In this document: positions 1 to 8,279 of the stretch, piece by piece | How the letters are laid out: each line of letters opens with the position of its first letter | Position numbering within the stretch: position 1 is the first letter of the stretch | From: JBEVMS01 sp040508515 | GTDB taxonomy: Bacteria > Pseudomonadota > Gammaproteobacteria > Xanthomonadales > Rhodanobacteraceae | NCBI GenBank assembly: GCA_040508515.1 | Contig: JBEVMS010000145.1 | Coordinates: forward strand, 1-15,134 | Length of the DNA: 15,134 bases | Reading direction: 5' to 3' | Position numbers and translations under genes: made by a program | The notes under the pieces: model-generated | The model's database searches: none | Told to the model about the DNA's origin: nothing | Seen by the model: only the letters and a program-made list of their open reading frames with translations

Positions 1-250
1 TTGTCGACCCAGGCATACCGGCCATCATCCCCTCCATGGGCAGGGCCATACGCCGCGCGAATCCTTGCGCTGCTCAAGGCACGCCGTACCCAAGGCGGAC
101 GCCACCGATCCACGAGCGTATCTGGCGCACCCCGTTGTGGCAGGAGGCCGTGTGCGAGCAAGTGGCACGGAGGGCGCCGTGGCCCCGGCGGCACGGGCCA
201 CAAGCCATCCTGGCGCGCTATTCTCCAGCGTTAATCGGCCTGGTGGACCC
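1..250. other. No recognised gene; possible leftover coding sequence
   Basis: One plus frame is open from base 3 to the TGA at 252-254, and that stop overlaps the ATG of the hydrolase remnant at 251 (ATGA). The encoded residues are rich in Pro, Arg and Ala and match no family I recognise, and the other frames here look equally random. It could be the 3' end of a decayed upstream gene or simply GC-rich open sequence. I see no terminator, repeat or RNA gene. Confidence 0.25.
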
Positions 251-1059
251 ATGACGACACGCCTCCTGCCTATCCTCGTCCTGGCTTGGTGCACCTCAGC
301 CGTCTACGCCGAGGATCATCTTGCCGCCCGCGCCTTGGCCCTTAGCGAATATACCCATCCACACCAGCGGGTGGACGTGGAAAAGGGACGTCGCCTCAAC
401 GTCATGTGCATGGGCAGCGGCTCCCCCCTGGTCATTTTCGAAGCGGGTGGTGGCGACGACAGCGCCAGTTTTCGAGCGGTGCAACCCGGCATCGCGGCTA
501 CCAACCGCGTTTGCCGCACCAGCGCATGGACTGGTATGCCTCGGACAACCGCGACATTGCGCAAGCCCGTACCTGCCTGGCGTTGGCGAATAAGGGATGG
601 CTGTTGCGACCGACATACCGCAAATCGCCTTGCCTGGATAATCCGCCCAGTCCGGACCCGGCCCGACATACGGTGCTCGACGAGCAACTAGCGCGGCCGA
701 GCGAGCAGGAAGCGCTGCTATCGGCGCTGCTCGATACTTATCCCACCCCGGACCACGGCATGTCAGGCAGCGAACGGGCGCTGCAACACGCCAACCCCGA
801 CTTCGGCAACATGCCGCTAATCGTGCTCACGGCCGGCAAGGACGAGCAAACAGGGCTACCGGCGAGCGCACGGGCCGCCATCGCCCAAGCCTGGAAACGA
901 AGCAACGACGCGCTGGCCGCGCGCTCGCGACGTGGCAAAAATATCCTGGTTCCGGATAGCCACCACTACATCCAGACAGAACAGCCGCGCGCTGTGATCG
1001 ATGCGGTTCGCGACGTAGTCGACCAGGTGCGCGGCGCGCATCCGGCGGCGCCTCCTTGA
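251..1059 (+). pseudogene. Secreted alpha/beta-hydrolase, decayed by internal deletion and frameshift
   Basis: The first part reads from ATG 251 as a signal peptide (cleavage likely after AVYA, about residue 20), then a mature start rich in hydrolase-like features (GSGSPLVIFEAGGG), up to about base 512. The sequence resembling the rest of the same family then continues in a different frame, from about 514 to the TGA at 1057-1059: RDIAQARTCLALA, then the strand MPLIVLTAGKDEQ, and SHHYIQ near the end, whose His (about 961-966) is the likely catalytic one. The segment between, where the family has its GxSxG nucleophile elbow, is absent in every frame. The remnant has about 269 codons; I estimate that roughly 100 residues are missing. 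A deletion followed by drift explains both the loss and the frame change. It is unlikely to make an active enzyme. The exact substrate of the ancestor is unknown. The neighbouring LacI gene is convergent with it and probably unrelated. Confidence 0.75.
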
Positions 1060-1279
1060 GCTTAAGAAGCTGCGCGCGCGGTTGCCGACAGGATCATGCG
1101 CCATCACTGCTCGCGTGATCCGAAGTGCCGTCGCAGCGTCGGGTACGCGGCGTGTTTTCGCCTGCGTCGTAGGCGCCGTGCGCTCGCGGTAAGCGGCACG
1201 CCCCATGCCGCTCTCAATCCGACGCGGCTCATCGGCCGATAAGGCACGGAGGCGCCGTCCAACCGTGCTCATCAACGTG

Positions 1280-2293
1280 CTACGTGGCGCGCACCATCAA
1301 CCGCACCGGCAAGGTCTGCGACGGCGCTGGCTCGTCGCGGATCAGCGCCAGCATCTTGCGCGCCAGCAGGCTGCCGCCCTCTTGCCAGTCCTGCCGCACC
1401 GAACTCAACGGCGGCATAAAGCTCGCGGCCAGGGGCATGTCATCGTAGCCGACCACCGAAACCTGCTGCGGCACGCTGCGGCCCAGCGCGTCCAAGGCAC
1501 GGATCGCGCCCATCGCCAGTAGATCGCTGCAGGCAAACAGCGCGTCGAACGTCACCTTGCGCGCGGCCAATGAATCGACAGCGTCGATACCCGAGGCCAG
1601 GGTGAACTCGTCGCGACGAATCAAGAGCGGCTTGACCCCTTGCGCGGCCAGCGCATCCACGAAGCCATTGAGCCGTTCGAGGATTTCTGGATGACTGGGA
1701 TTGCCCACGAACACCGGATGACGCCGCCCCTGCGCGAGGAAATGTTCGGCCACCGCCACGCCGCCAGCGCGGTTGTCGCTGCCCACCACCACATGCGCGT
1801 CGGCCTGGCCCTGCGCGCCCCACACCACCATCGGCAGGCCCAGCTTGTCGAACCGGCGCACTGCATCCTGGCGCGGGCCCTGACCCAACAGGATCAGGCC
1901 ATCGGCGGCCTGCACCGCCGCCGCGCTGGCGCCCTGGCGCGTGGTCAGCAGCACGCTGTAACCGGCCGCGGTCAACTCCTGCGAGATGCCGCCCAGCAGT
2001 ACCAGCGGGTAGGGATCGAACATGGTGCGATCGCTGGAGGGTTTCATCTCCACGATCACCGCCACCGTGTAGCTACGCCGCAGCCGCAGATTGCGCGCGC
2101 TGACGTTGAGTTTGTAGCCATGCTCGCGCGCCAACGCTTGCAGCCGCTCGCGGGTTTCGCGATTGACCAGCGGGCTATCACTGAGCGCGCGCGACACGGT
2201 GATTTTGGAGACACCGGCCAGCGCGGCCAGATCAGCCATGGTCGGATGGGAGAGGGGTGCCTCTTGCGGTGCTTTATTGCTGCGACGACTCAA
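1280..2293 (-). CDS. LacI-family transcriptional repressor of the adjacent sugar locus
   Basis: It encodes a DNA-binding repressor of about 337 residues, normal for the family. Near the N-terminus (about residues 19-40) is the helix-turn-helix MADLAALAGVSKITVSRAL, followed by a hinge region (SARNLRLRRSYTVAVIV). The remainder is the two-lobed periplasmic-binding-like sensor domain, including SDNRAGGVAVAEHFL, FACSDLLAMGAIRAL and the C-terminal VSVVGYDDMPLAA motif. I chose the TTG at 2293 because GAGGT lies six bases upstream; the frame stays open to 2368 but has no better start, and an internal ATG at 2239 sits too close to the helix-turn-helix. The gene is divergent from the GH65 phosphorylase fusion, and a palindromic site between them is its probable operator. 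The effector is unknown; a sugar or sugar phosphate produced by the neighbouring pathway is likely. Orthology to a named regulator (for example MalR, AglR or CebR) cannot be settled by reading. Confidence 0.9.
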   Translation of the reverse strand: MSRRSNKAPQEAPLSHPTMADLAALAGVSKITVSRALSDSPLVNRETRERLQALAREHGYKLNVSARNLRLRRSYTVAVIVEMKPSSDRTMFDPYPLVLLGGISQELTAAGYSVLLTTRQGASAAAVQAADGLILLGQGPRQDAVRRFDKLGLPMVVWGAQGQADAHVVVGSDNRAGGVAVAEHFLAQGRRHPVFVGNPSHPEILERLNGFVDALAAQGVKPLLIRRDEFTLASGIDAVDSLAARKVTFDALFACSDLLAMGAIRALDALGRSVPQQVSVVGYDDMPLAASFMPPLSSVRQDWQEGGSLLARKMLALIRDEPAPSQTLPVRLMVRAT

Positions 2294-2299
2294 GACATG

Positions 2300-2304
2300 A
2301 CCTC
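2300..2304 (-). promoter_or_regulatory. Ribosome binding site deciding the TTG start of the LacI gene
   Basis: On the minus strand GAGGT is followed by six bases (CATGTC) and then TTG. The ATG inside the spacer is out of frame and stops after two codons. This is the only good Shine-Dalgarno match upstream of the helix-turn-helix. Confidence 0.6.
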
Positions 2305-2510
2305 GGATGCTCTCACTCGAGCATAGGACGAAAACGGCGCACACCGGCGCCGCATCCCACGCAAGCACCCAGTGTGGCGACCGTGACCGCTTAGGTGCAA
2401 GCCATCGACGTGATGCGTCAAGCGCCCGAGCGGCAGAGGCGCAGGCGATCGTCAGCGGCCTGATCAGCGATGCGCCAAAACCGCCGCGGCGCGCCAGCCT
2501 GCTGCATTAC

Positions 2511-2550
2511 AGCAAATGATATCGGTGTCTTGATATCGATATCATTTGCT
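2511..2550. promoter_or_regulatory. Probable tandem LacI operator (palindromic)
   Basis: Two 14-bp units abut exactly. TGATATCGATATCA at 2531-2544 is a perfect palindrome with a central CG, the style of site bound by LacI-family dimers. TGATATCGGTGTCT at 2517-2530 matches it at 11 of 14 positions. The whole block is also a larger inverted repeat: AGCAAATGATATCG (2511-2524) and its exact complement (2537-2550), with 12 bases between. It lies 218 bases before the LacI start and 78 bases before the GH65 start, so it could serve autoregulation as well as control of the sugar genes. That the adjacent repressor binds here is inferred. Confidence 0.8.
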
Positions 2551-2615
2551 GCGAAGCTCCGCCGCCACGCCGATCGGATGGCCGTCCAAACCATCCGAAA
2601 ACCGCAATAATTTTC

Positions 2616-2620
2616 GAGGA
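2616..2620 (+). promoter_or_regulatory. Ribosome binding site deciding the TTG start of the GH65 fusion
   Basis: GAGGA is followed by eight bases and the TTG at 2629. No in-frame ATG with a ribosome binding site occurs before the conserved N-terminal domain begins, so TTG is the preferred start. Confidence 0.6.
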
Positions 2621-2628
2621 AACCCACG

Positions 2629-5600
2629 TTGGATAGTCACTCCACGGTGCTGGCTGCGGCCACGCCGCAGCCTTTTGTCAGCCCGACGATCGACCCCTGG
2701 CAGGTCATCCGTCAGAGCACAGACAGCGCAAACTTTGCTCAGGATGAAAGTCTGTTCGCGTTGGCCAACGGCGCGCTGGGCGTGCGCGGCGGACTGGAAG
2801 AAGGCGACAGCCCCAGCCAGGGCAGCTTCCTCGCTGGCGCCTGGGAACGCACCCCGATCGATTACCACGAGCGCTTCCCCGGGTTCGCCGCGCATACCGA
2901 CACGCGCATTCCGGTGGCCGACGGCACGCGCATCCAGTTGCGCCTGGGCGACACGCCGGTGCGCCTGTCTGAGGGTGACTGGCTGGAGTTCGCTCGTGTG
3001 CTCGACTTGCGCCAAGGCTGCTACCGGCGCCAGTTGCGCTGGCGTGCGCCGTCCGGCGTCACCTTGCAGATCAGCGCCGAGCGCGTGGTCAGCCTGGAGG
3101 AGCCGGGCCTGCTGGCGATTCGCTATCAGGTCAGCTCGCTCGATTACAGCGGCCCGATCACCCTGGAATCGTCGATCGACACCGCCCGCGACGCGGCCGA
3201 GCAAGGCTTCGATCCGCGCATCGGCGCGCGCGTGGATGGTGGCCTGAGCTTGCAGGAATCCAGCGCCGAGGCCGAACTGGCTTGGGTGCGCCAGCAGACC
3301 GCGCACAGCGGCATCCGGCTGGTCTGCGGCCAGCGTCACCGCGTGCTGCAGGACAGCCTGACGTTCCACCACGCCCCTTCCAACGCGCAGGGCGTGGCAC
3401 AGGTGTTCAGCGGTGAGCTGACTCCCGGTGGCACGGTGGCGCTGGAGAAATACGTCGGCTACGCCTGGACTGCGCCGCACGGCGAAGACACCGACGCGGC
3501 GCTGCTGGCACGGGTGCAGGCGCTGCTCGAACGCGCCGAGCAGCGCACCTATCCTGCCCTGCTGGCCGCGCAGGCCGCCGCGCTGGCCGACCTGTGGCGC
3601 GACGCCGATCTGGCCGTGCACGGCGATCCGTCCACCGAGCAGGCGCTGCGCTTCAACCTGTTCCACGTGTTCCAGTCGTGCAGCCGCGACGGCAGCGGCA
3701 GCGCGGCGGCCAAGGGCCTCACCGGGGAGGGCTACGAAGGCCATTACTTCTGGGATACCGAGGCCTTCATGCTGCCGGCGCTGGTCGGCTGCGCGCCGCA
3801 GTTGGCGCGCGGCATGCTGGAATACCGCTACCGCACGCTCGAACGCGCCCGCCTGCATGCGCGCGAGATGAACCATCCGCGCGGCGCGCTGTACGCCTGG
3901 CGCACGATCAGCGGCGACGAATGCTCGGCCTACTTCCCCAGCGGCTCGGCGCAGTACCACATCAACGCGGCGGTGGCCTGGGCGGTACGGCTGTACGTCG
4001 ATGCCAGCGGCGATCAGGCGTTTCTGCGCGACTACGGCGCCGAGATGCTGTTCGAAACCGCGCGCATCTGGCTGGACATCGGTCATTACAACCCGCGTCG
4101 CGGCGGCGCGTTCTGCCTCCACGCGGTGACCGGGCCGGACGAATACACCGCGCTGGTCGACAATAACCACTACACCAACCGGATGGCGCGCAAGCACCTG
4201 CGCGACGCCGCCGCGACCGCGCAATGGCTGGCGCAGACGGAGCCGGCCGCTTACGCCTCGCTGGCCGCGCGCATCCATCTGCATCCGAGCGAAGCGGTGC
4301 AGTGGCAGCGCGCCGCCGATGCGATGTATTTGCCGATCGATCCAGTGCTGAACATTTTTCCGCAGGACGACACCTTCCTCGACAAGCCGCGCCTGGAGCT
4401 GGCCGACGACGGCCTGGGCAAGCGTCCGCTGCTGCTGCGCCTGCATCCACTGACGATCTACCGCCACCAGGTGTGCAAGCAGGCCGACACCTTGCTGGCG
4501 CTGATGCTGGCCGCGCCCGAGGTCGATCGCGCCGCCAAGCAGCGCAATCTGGAGTACTACGAAGGCGTCACCGTGCACGACTCGACCTTGTCGGCATCGA
4601 CCTTCGGCGTGCTCGCCGCCGAAGTCGGACAAACCGACAAAGCGTTCGGCTACTTCCTGGACAGCCTGCGGGTGGACCTGGACGACCTGCACGGCAATGC
4701 CGCGCACGGCGTGCACATGGCGGCGATGGCCGGCAGCGTGCTGGGCCTGAGCTGGGGCTTCGGCGGCTTGCGCGTGATCGACGGCCAACCCGCGCTGGCG
4801 CCGACCTTGCCGAAACGCTGGCAGGGTTACCGCTTCGGCCTGCGCTGGCGCGAAGCGCATTTGCGGGTGGACGTGGACGCCGAGGGCGTGCGCTACACGC
4901 TGACCGAGGGCGAGGCGCTGGACTTCCTGCACGATCGCCAGCCGCAGCGACTGCTGGCGGGCCAAACGCTGCGCTTGCCGCACGTTGCCGCGCCCGCGCT
5001 GCCACGTGCGCTCAAGGCGGTGATCTTCGATCTGGACGGGGTGATCGCCGATACCGCGGTGGTGCACGACGCCGCCTGGAAACGCCTGGCCGCGGAGATC
5101 GACGCGCCGTTCGATGCGCACACCGGCGAGCGCCTCAAGGGCGTGGACCGCATGGGCTCGCTGGAAATCATCCTGCAAGGCTGCACCCGCGTTTTCAGCG
5201 CGGAGGAAAAACAGCAACTGGCCGAGCGCAAGAACGCCTATTACGTCGAACAGGTCAATCGTCTGGGGCCGGCCGACCTGATGCCTGGCGCACGCGAAGC
5301 CATCGAATCGGCTCGCCAGGCCGGCTTGAAGATCGCCTTGGCGTCGGCCAGCCGCAATGCCTCGCTGCTGCTGCAAAAGCTGGGCATCGCCGGGTTGTTC
5401 GATTACGTCGTCGATGCCGCGCAGATCGCCCGCTCCAAGCCCGATCCGGAAATTTTCCTGGTCGCCGCGGCTGGGCTGGGCGTACCGCCCGCCCAGTGCC
5501 TGGGGGTGGAGGATGCCGCCGCCGGGGTGGCCGCGATCCTCGCCGCCGGCATGCCGGCGATTGGCATCGGCAACGCCGACACCCTGGCCGCCGCCAACAC

Positions 5601-5652
5601 CGTGCTACCCAACCTCGCCAGCTTCGACATCCGCGCCTACCTGGCGTCCTGA
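2629..5652 (+). CDS. Fused GH65 disaccharide phosphorylase and beta-phosphoglucomutase
   Basis: This is a bifunctional cytoplasmic enzyme of 1007 residues. Residues about 20-265 are the GH65 N-terminal beta-sandwich. Residues about 325-690 form the catalytic alpha/alpha barrel, with FWDTE at 374-378, TGPDEY whose Glu505 is the candidate general acid, and VHDSTLS (His650-Ser655) at the expected phosphate site. A small C-terminal GH65 domain follows to about 760. Residues about 794-1005 are a HAD-superfamily beta-phosphoglucomutase: FDLDG with nucleophile Asp801 and acid/base Asp803, GVDR with Arg841, ASASRN, SKPDPE with Lys937, and Glu961-Asp962. In the known families, the phosphorylase splits an alpha-linked glucose disaccharide with phosphate to glucose and beta-glucose 1-phosphate, and the mutase turns this into glucose 6-phosphate. 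The fusion would place the two consecutive steps on one chain. Maltose, trehalose, kojibiose or nigerose could each be the substrate; I cannot choose by reading. All catalytic motifs look intact. The start is TTG. The gene lies under the tandem operator and ahead of the receptor and transporter genes. Confidence 0.95.
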   Translation: MDSHSTVLAAATPQPFVSPTIDPWQVIRQSTDSANFAQDESLFALANGALGVRGGLEEGDSPSQGSFLAGAWERTPIDYHERFPGFAAHTDTRIPVADGTRIQLRLGDTPVRLSEGDWLEFARVLDLRQGCYRRQLRWRAPSGVTLQISAERVVSLEEPGLLAIRYQVSSLDYSGPITLESSIDTARDAAEQGFDPRIGARVDGGLSLQESSAEAELAWVRQQTAHSGIRLVCGQRHRVLQDSLTFHHAPSNAQGVAQVFSGELTPGGTVALEKYVGYAWTAPHGEDTDAALLARVQALLERAEQRTYPALLAAQAAALADLWRDADLAVHGDPSTEQALRFNLFHVFQSCSRDGSGSAAAKGLTGEGYEGHYFWDTEAFMLPALVGCAPQLARGMLEYRYRTLERARLHAREMNHPRGALYAWRTISGDECSAYFPSGSAQYHINAAVAWAVRLYVDASGDQAFLRDYGAEMLFETARIWLDIGHYNPRRGGAFCLHAVTGPDEYTALVDNNHYTNRMARKHLRDAAATAQWLAQTEPAAYASLAARIHLHPSEAVQWQRAADAMYLPIDPVLNIFPQDDTFLDKPRLELADDGLGKRPLLLRLHPLTIYRHQVCKQADTLLALMLAAPEVDRAAKQRNLEYYEGVTVHDSTLSASTFGVLAAEVGQTDKAFGYFLDSLRVDLDDLHGNAAHGVHMAAMAGSVLGLSWGFGGLRVIDGQPALAPTLPKRWQGYRFGLRWREAHLRVDVDAEGVRYTLTEGEALDFLHDRQPQRLLAGQTLRLPHVAAPALPRALKAVIFDLDGVIADTAVVHDAAWKRLAAEIDAPFDAHTGERLKGVDRMGSLEIILQGCTRVFSAEEKQQLAERKNAYYVEQVNRLGPADLMPGAREAIESARQAGLKIALASASRNASLLLQKLGIAGLFDYVVDAAQIARSKPDPEIFLVAAAGLGVPPAQCLGVEDAAAGVAAILAAGMPAIGIGNADTLAAANTVLPNLASFDIRAYLAS

Positions 5653-5680
5653 CCGCTTTACCGCATCACCCACAACAAGA

Positions 5681-5699
5681 GCCGGCGCACGACGCCGGC
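5681..5699 (+). terminator. Hairpin after the GH65 fusion gene
   Basis: GCCGGCG (5681-5687) pairs with CGCCGGC (5693-5699) across a five-base loop, 28 bases past the stop codon. No T-run follows, so it may be a weak terminator, a processing or stability hairpin, or nothing. Confidence 0.4.
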
Positions 5700-5717
5700 C
5701 TATCACTCAACGCATAA

Positions 5718-5738
5718 GCCCCCATGCGGGGCGGGGAG
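5718..5738 (+). promoter_or_regulatory. Leader hairpin and ribosome binding site of the TonB receptor gene
   Basis: GCCCC (5718-5722) can pair with GGGGC (5728-5732) directly before the Shine-Dalgarno sequence GGGGAG (5733-5738), which stands seven bases before ATG 5746. The hairpin abuts the ribosome binding site, so an effect on initiation is possible, but this is inference. The ribosome binding site itself is clear. Confidence 0.5.
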
Positions 5739-5745
5739 AACCAAA

Positions 5746-8241
5746 ATGAAGCAGCAGTCCTTGACACGTCATCTGTTGTCGGCCGCCGTCCTGGCCGCCT
5801 TGTTTTGCGGCGCGGCACAGGCCCAGGACAACAACACACCAGCCACCACGGCGGGTGCCCCCACGCCGGAAGCCAAGCCCAGCTCGGCCAAGAACCTGGA
5901 CCAAGTGGTGGTCACCGGCGCGGCCAGTAGCGGCGGCATCAAAAAGATCGACGCCAGCTACGCGATCAGTAGCTTCTCAGCCGATGACATCAAGGACATC
6001 GCACCGTCCAGCACCGCCGATCTACTCAAGGCCGTGCCCAGCGTGTGGGTCGAATCCAGCGGCGGCCAGACCGGCGCCAACGTGTTCGTGCGCGGCTTTC
6101 CCGGCACCGGCGATGCGCGCTTCGTCACCACGGAACTGGACGGCTCGCCGCTTTACGGCAGCTCCGGCCTGTCCTTCATGAGCACGCCGGACCTGTTCCG
6201 GCTGGACGACTCGATCGAACGCGTTGAAGTGCTGCGCGGCGGCCCCAGCCCGATCTTCTCGGCCGGGCAGCCCGGCGCCACGGTCAACTTCATCCAGAAG
6301 GACGGCACCCAGACGCCCGAAGGCGCCGGCAGCATCCGCGCCACCGTCGGCACCGACAGCCTGTACCGGCTGGATGCCTACTGGGGCGGCGAAATCGCCA
6401 AGGACTGGTTCCTCGCCGGCGGCGGCTTCGCGCGCGAGGGCGACGGCGTGCATGACGCGCAGTTCCCGGTCAATCGCGGCGGTCAGCTCGAAGCGATCCT
6501 GACCCACAAGTTCGACGACAACAACGGCTCGTTCTCGTTCTCGGCGCGGCATACCAACGACGACGATGCGTTCTTCACCTCCACCCCGATCGCCAGCATC
6601 GATGGCAAGCTGCATCGTCTGGACGACTTCAATCCGAGCAGCGACACCCTGCTCGGCAACGACCTGCGCCACGTCAATATCCAGGTCACCCCCGGCGCCA
6701 CGCCAGGCACCATCAGCAAAGACCTGGCCTCCGGTCGCGGTGAAAACCTCAACGTGTTCGGCTCCAAGTTCGACTGGAAGTTCGGCGACGGCTGGGCGGT
6801 CAGCAACCGCGCCAACTTCGTCGGCGGCGACGTGCCGACCACCGCGCTGTTCAATGGCTCCGCCCCGCCGCAGACGATCGGCTCGTTTATCGGCGACTCG
6901 GTTGCCAGCGCCAACGCCAATCCGGCGATCGTCGCCGCGGGCGGCCTGGCCACCGGCGGTACGGCCGTCTATACGCACGGCGGCCAGGCGGTCAATCCCA
7001 ACACGATGGTGCTGCAGACCGGACTGTGGGCGGTCGACAAGCAGATTCGCTCGTTCACCGACGAACTGCGCACGAGCAAGGAACTGTTCGACGGCAACAC
7101 GCTGACCGCCGGCGGCTACTTCGCCAGCTACGGCACGCGCGACCTGTGGTACCTGGGCAACAACGTGCTGACCACGTTGCAAAACAATGCCCAATTGGTC
7201 GACGTGACCTTGAACAACGGCGCGCAGATTTCGCACAACGGCTTCAGCGGTCCGGCCACCTACGCCTTCGCCGAGGCCTGGCGCGGGCGCAACGTGGCCG
7301 GTTACTTGAGCGACGAATGGGTGGTCGGCCCCTGGCGCTTCGATGCCGGCGTGCGCTTGGAAGACCAGCATGTCAGCGGCAGCAGCGAAGGCAACAGCAT
7401 CGTCGATCTGGACGGCAATCCGCTGACCGTCTACAACAACGGCGCCTCGGTGCTCAACGGCCAGATCACTCAGTACAACCAGAGCTCCAGCCACGCGTCG
7501 TGGACGGCCGGTGCCAACTACAGCTTCACCGAGCACACCTCGGCCTTCGTGCGCTTGAACTCCGGTCAGCTCATGCCCTCCTTCGACGACGTGCAGGGCG
7601 GCACGCCGGAAATCCAGACGGTCAAGCAGTACGAACTGGGCTTCAAAAGCGAAAACAAGTTCTACAGCGCCTATCTGACCGCGTTCTACAACCAGTTCAG
7701 CAACCAGCCGTTCCAGGCCTTCATCACCCTGCCCGATGGCAGCCTGCAGAACGTCGTGCTGTCCGGCACCACCTCGGCCAAGGGCTTGGAGTTCGAAGGC
7801 TCGATCAACCCGACCGAGAACTTCTCGATTGGCATGATCGGCGACTACACCGACGCGCATTACAACAGCTACGGCGACTTCTCCGGCAATCAGATCGAGC
7901 GTCAGCCGCGCCTGCAGTTCCGCATCACGCCAAGCTATTTCATCCCGACCGACTGGGGTTTCGCGCGCGTGTTCGCCACCTACACCCACGTCGGGCAGCG
8001 CTTCGGCGATATTGGCAACGATCAGGTCCTGCCGTCCTACTACACGCTGGACGCCGGCGTGGAAGCGGATATCAACAACCGCTTCAATCTGCGCCTGACC
8101 GGTACCAACATCACCAACAAGCTGGCGCTGACCGAAGGCAACAACCGCGTGCTTTCCGGCAGTGGCAATACCAGCAACGTCATCTACGGGCGCGCCATCT
8201 TCGGCCGCTCCTACATGTTGTCGGCGCAGTACCGCTTCTGA
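5746..8241 (+). CDS. TonB-dependent outer-membrane receptor, probably for a sugar
   Basis: An outer-membrane active transporter of 831 residues, a usual length. The signal peptide ends after AAQA (about residue 26), followed by a Pro/Ala/Thr-rich linker and a TonB box LDQVVVTG at 51-58, the contact for the TonB-ExbB-ExbD energising complex. The plug domain runs from about 68 to 185, with FVRGFPG at 114-120, a LDGSPLY segment and VEVLRGGPSPIFSAGQPG at 160-177. The rest is the 22-strand beta-barrel with alternating aromatic residues, ending in LSAQYRF with the terminal Phe typical of barrel insertion. It carries no STN domain at the N-terminus, so signalling through an anti-sigma factor is not expected. 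It lies 93 bases after the GH65 fusion and before the MFS gene, so an alpha-glucosyl disaccharide or oligosaccharide is the likely cargo rather than iron; this rests on context. No iron-regulatory site was noticed. Confidence 0.95.
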   Translation: MKQQSLTRHLLSAAVLAALFCGAAQAQDNNTPATTAGAPTPEAKPSSAKNLDQVVVTGAASSGGIKKIDASYAISSFSADDIKDIAPSSTADLLKAVPSVWVESSGGQTGANVFVRGFPGTGDARFVTTELDGSPLYGSSGLSFMSTPDLFRLDDSIERVEVLRGGPSPIFSAGQPGATVNFIQKDGTQTPEGAGSIRATVGTDSLYRLDAYWGGEIAKDWFLAGGGFAREGDGVHDAQFPVNRGGQLEAILTHKFDDNNGSFSFSARHTNDDDAFFTSTPIASIDGKLHRLDDFNPSSDTLLGNDLRHVNIQVTPGATPGTISKDLASGRGENLNVFGSKFDWKFGDGWAVSNRANFVGGDVPTTALFNGSAPPQTIGSFIGDSVASANANPAIVAAGGLATGGTAVYTHGGQAVNPNTMVLQTGLWAVDKQIRSFTDELRTSKELFDGNTLTAGGYFASYGTRDLWYLGNNVLTTLQNNAQLVDVTLNNGAQISHNGFSGPATYAFAEAWRGRNVAGYLSDEWVVGPWRFDAGVRLEDQHVSGSSEGNSIVDLDGNPLTVYNNGASVLNGQITQYNQSSSHASWTAGANYSFTEHTSAFVRLNSGQLMPSFDDVQGGTPEIQTVKQYELGFKSENKFYSAYLTAFYNQFSNQPFQAFITLPDGSLQNVVLSGTTSAKGLEFEGSINPTENFSIGMIGDYTDAHYNSYGDFSGNQIERQPRLQFRITPSYFIPTDWGFARVFATYTHVGQRFGDIGNDQVLPSYYTLDAGVEADINNRFNLRLTGTNITNKLALTEGNNRVLSGSGNTSNVIYGRAIFGRSYMLSAQYRF

Positions 8242-8249
8242 TGCAAAGC

Positions 8250-8279
8250 GCCGGCGGGCCGCCACGTGCGCCCGCCGGC
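8250..8279 (+). terminator. Strong GC hairpin between receptor and MFS genes
   Basis: GCCGGCGGGC (8250-8259) and GCCCGCCGGC (8270-8279) are exact complements across a ten-base loop, eight bases after the receptor stop codon. A pyrimidine stretch (CCTCCCCTTCTC) but no T-run follows. It may terminate or attenuate transcription so that the receptor is made in excess over the transporter, or protect the 3' end of the receptor message. Confidence 0.55.

Larger units (their letters stand above)
2294..2628. promoter_or_regulatory. Divergent intergenic control region
   Basis: These 335 bases separate the divergent LacI repressor and GH65 fusion genes, and contain no plausible gene. The part from about 2500 to 2628 is visibly more AT-rich than its surroundings and carries the palindromic operator at 2511-2550. 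A TATCAT at 2540-2545 (five of six to the -10 consensus) lies inside the operator and would place a start near 2552, about 77 bases before the TTG of the GH65 gene. I found no convincing -35 for it, so the promoter itself is inference. The part nearest the LacI gene (2294-2500) shows nothing I can name. Confidence 0.55.

Noticed and set aside
856..1275. A 139-codon minus-strand frame between the hydrolase remnant and the LacI gene
   Set aside because: It is Arg-rich, has no ribosome binding site or family motif, and overlaps the recognisable hydrolase 3' part on the other strand. The 1060-1279 gap shows only a small palindrome ATCGGCCGAT at 1231-1240.
2542..5376. A 944-codon open frame on the minus strand opposite the GH65 fusion gene
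   Set aside because: It mirrors the third-position GC bias of the real gene, has a low-complexity composition rich in Gln, Arg, Ala, Val and His, and shows no family motif or own start signals.
5746..8241. TonB receptor as a siderophore receptor
   Set aside because: The plug motifs are generic, and the gene sits in a sugar phosphorylase/MFS locus with no iron genes; siderophore uptake is not supported.
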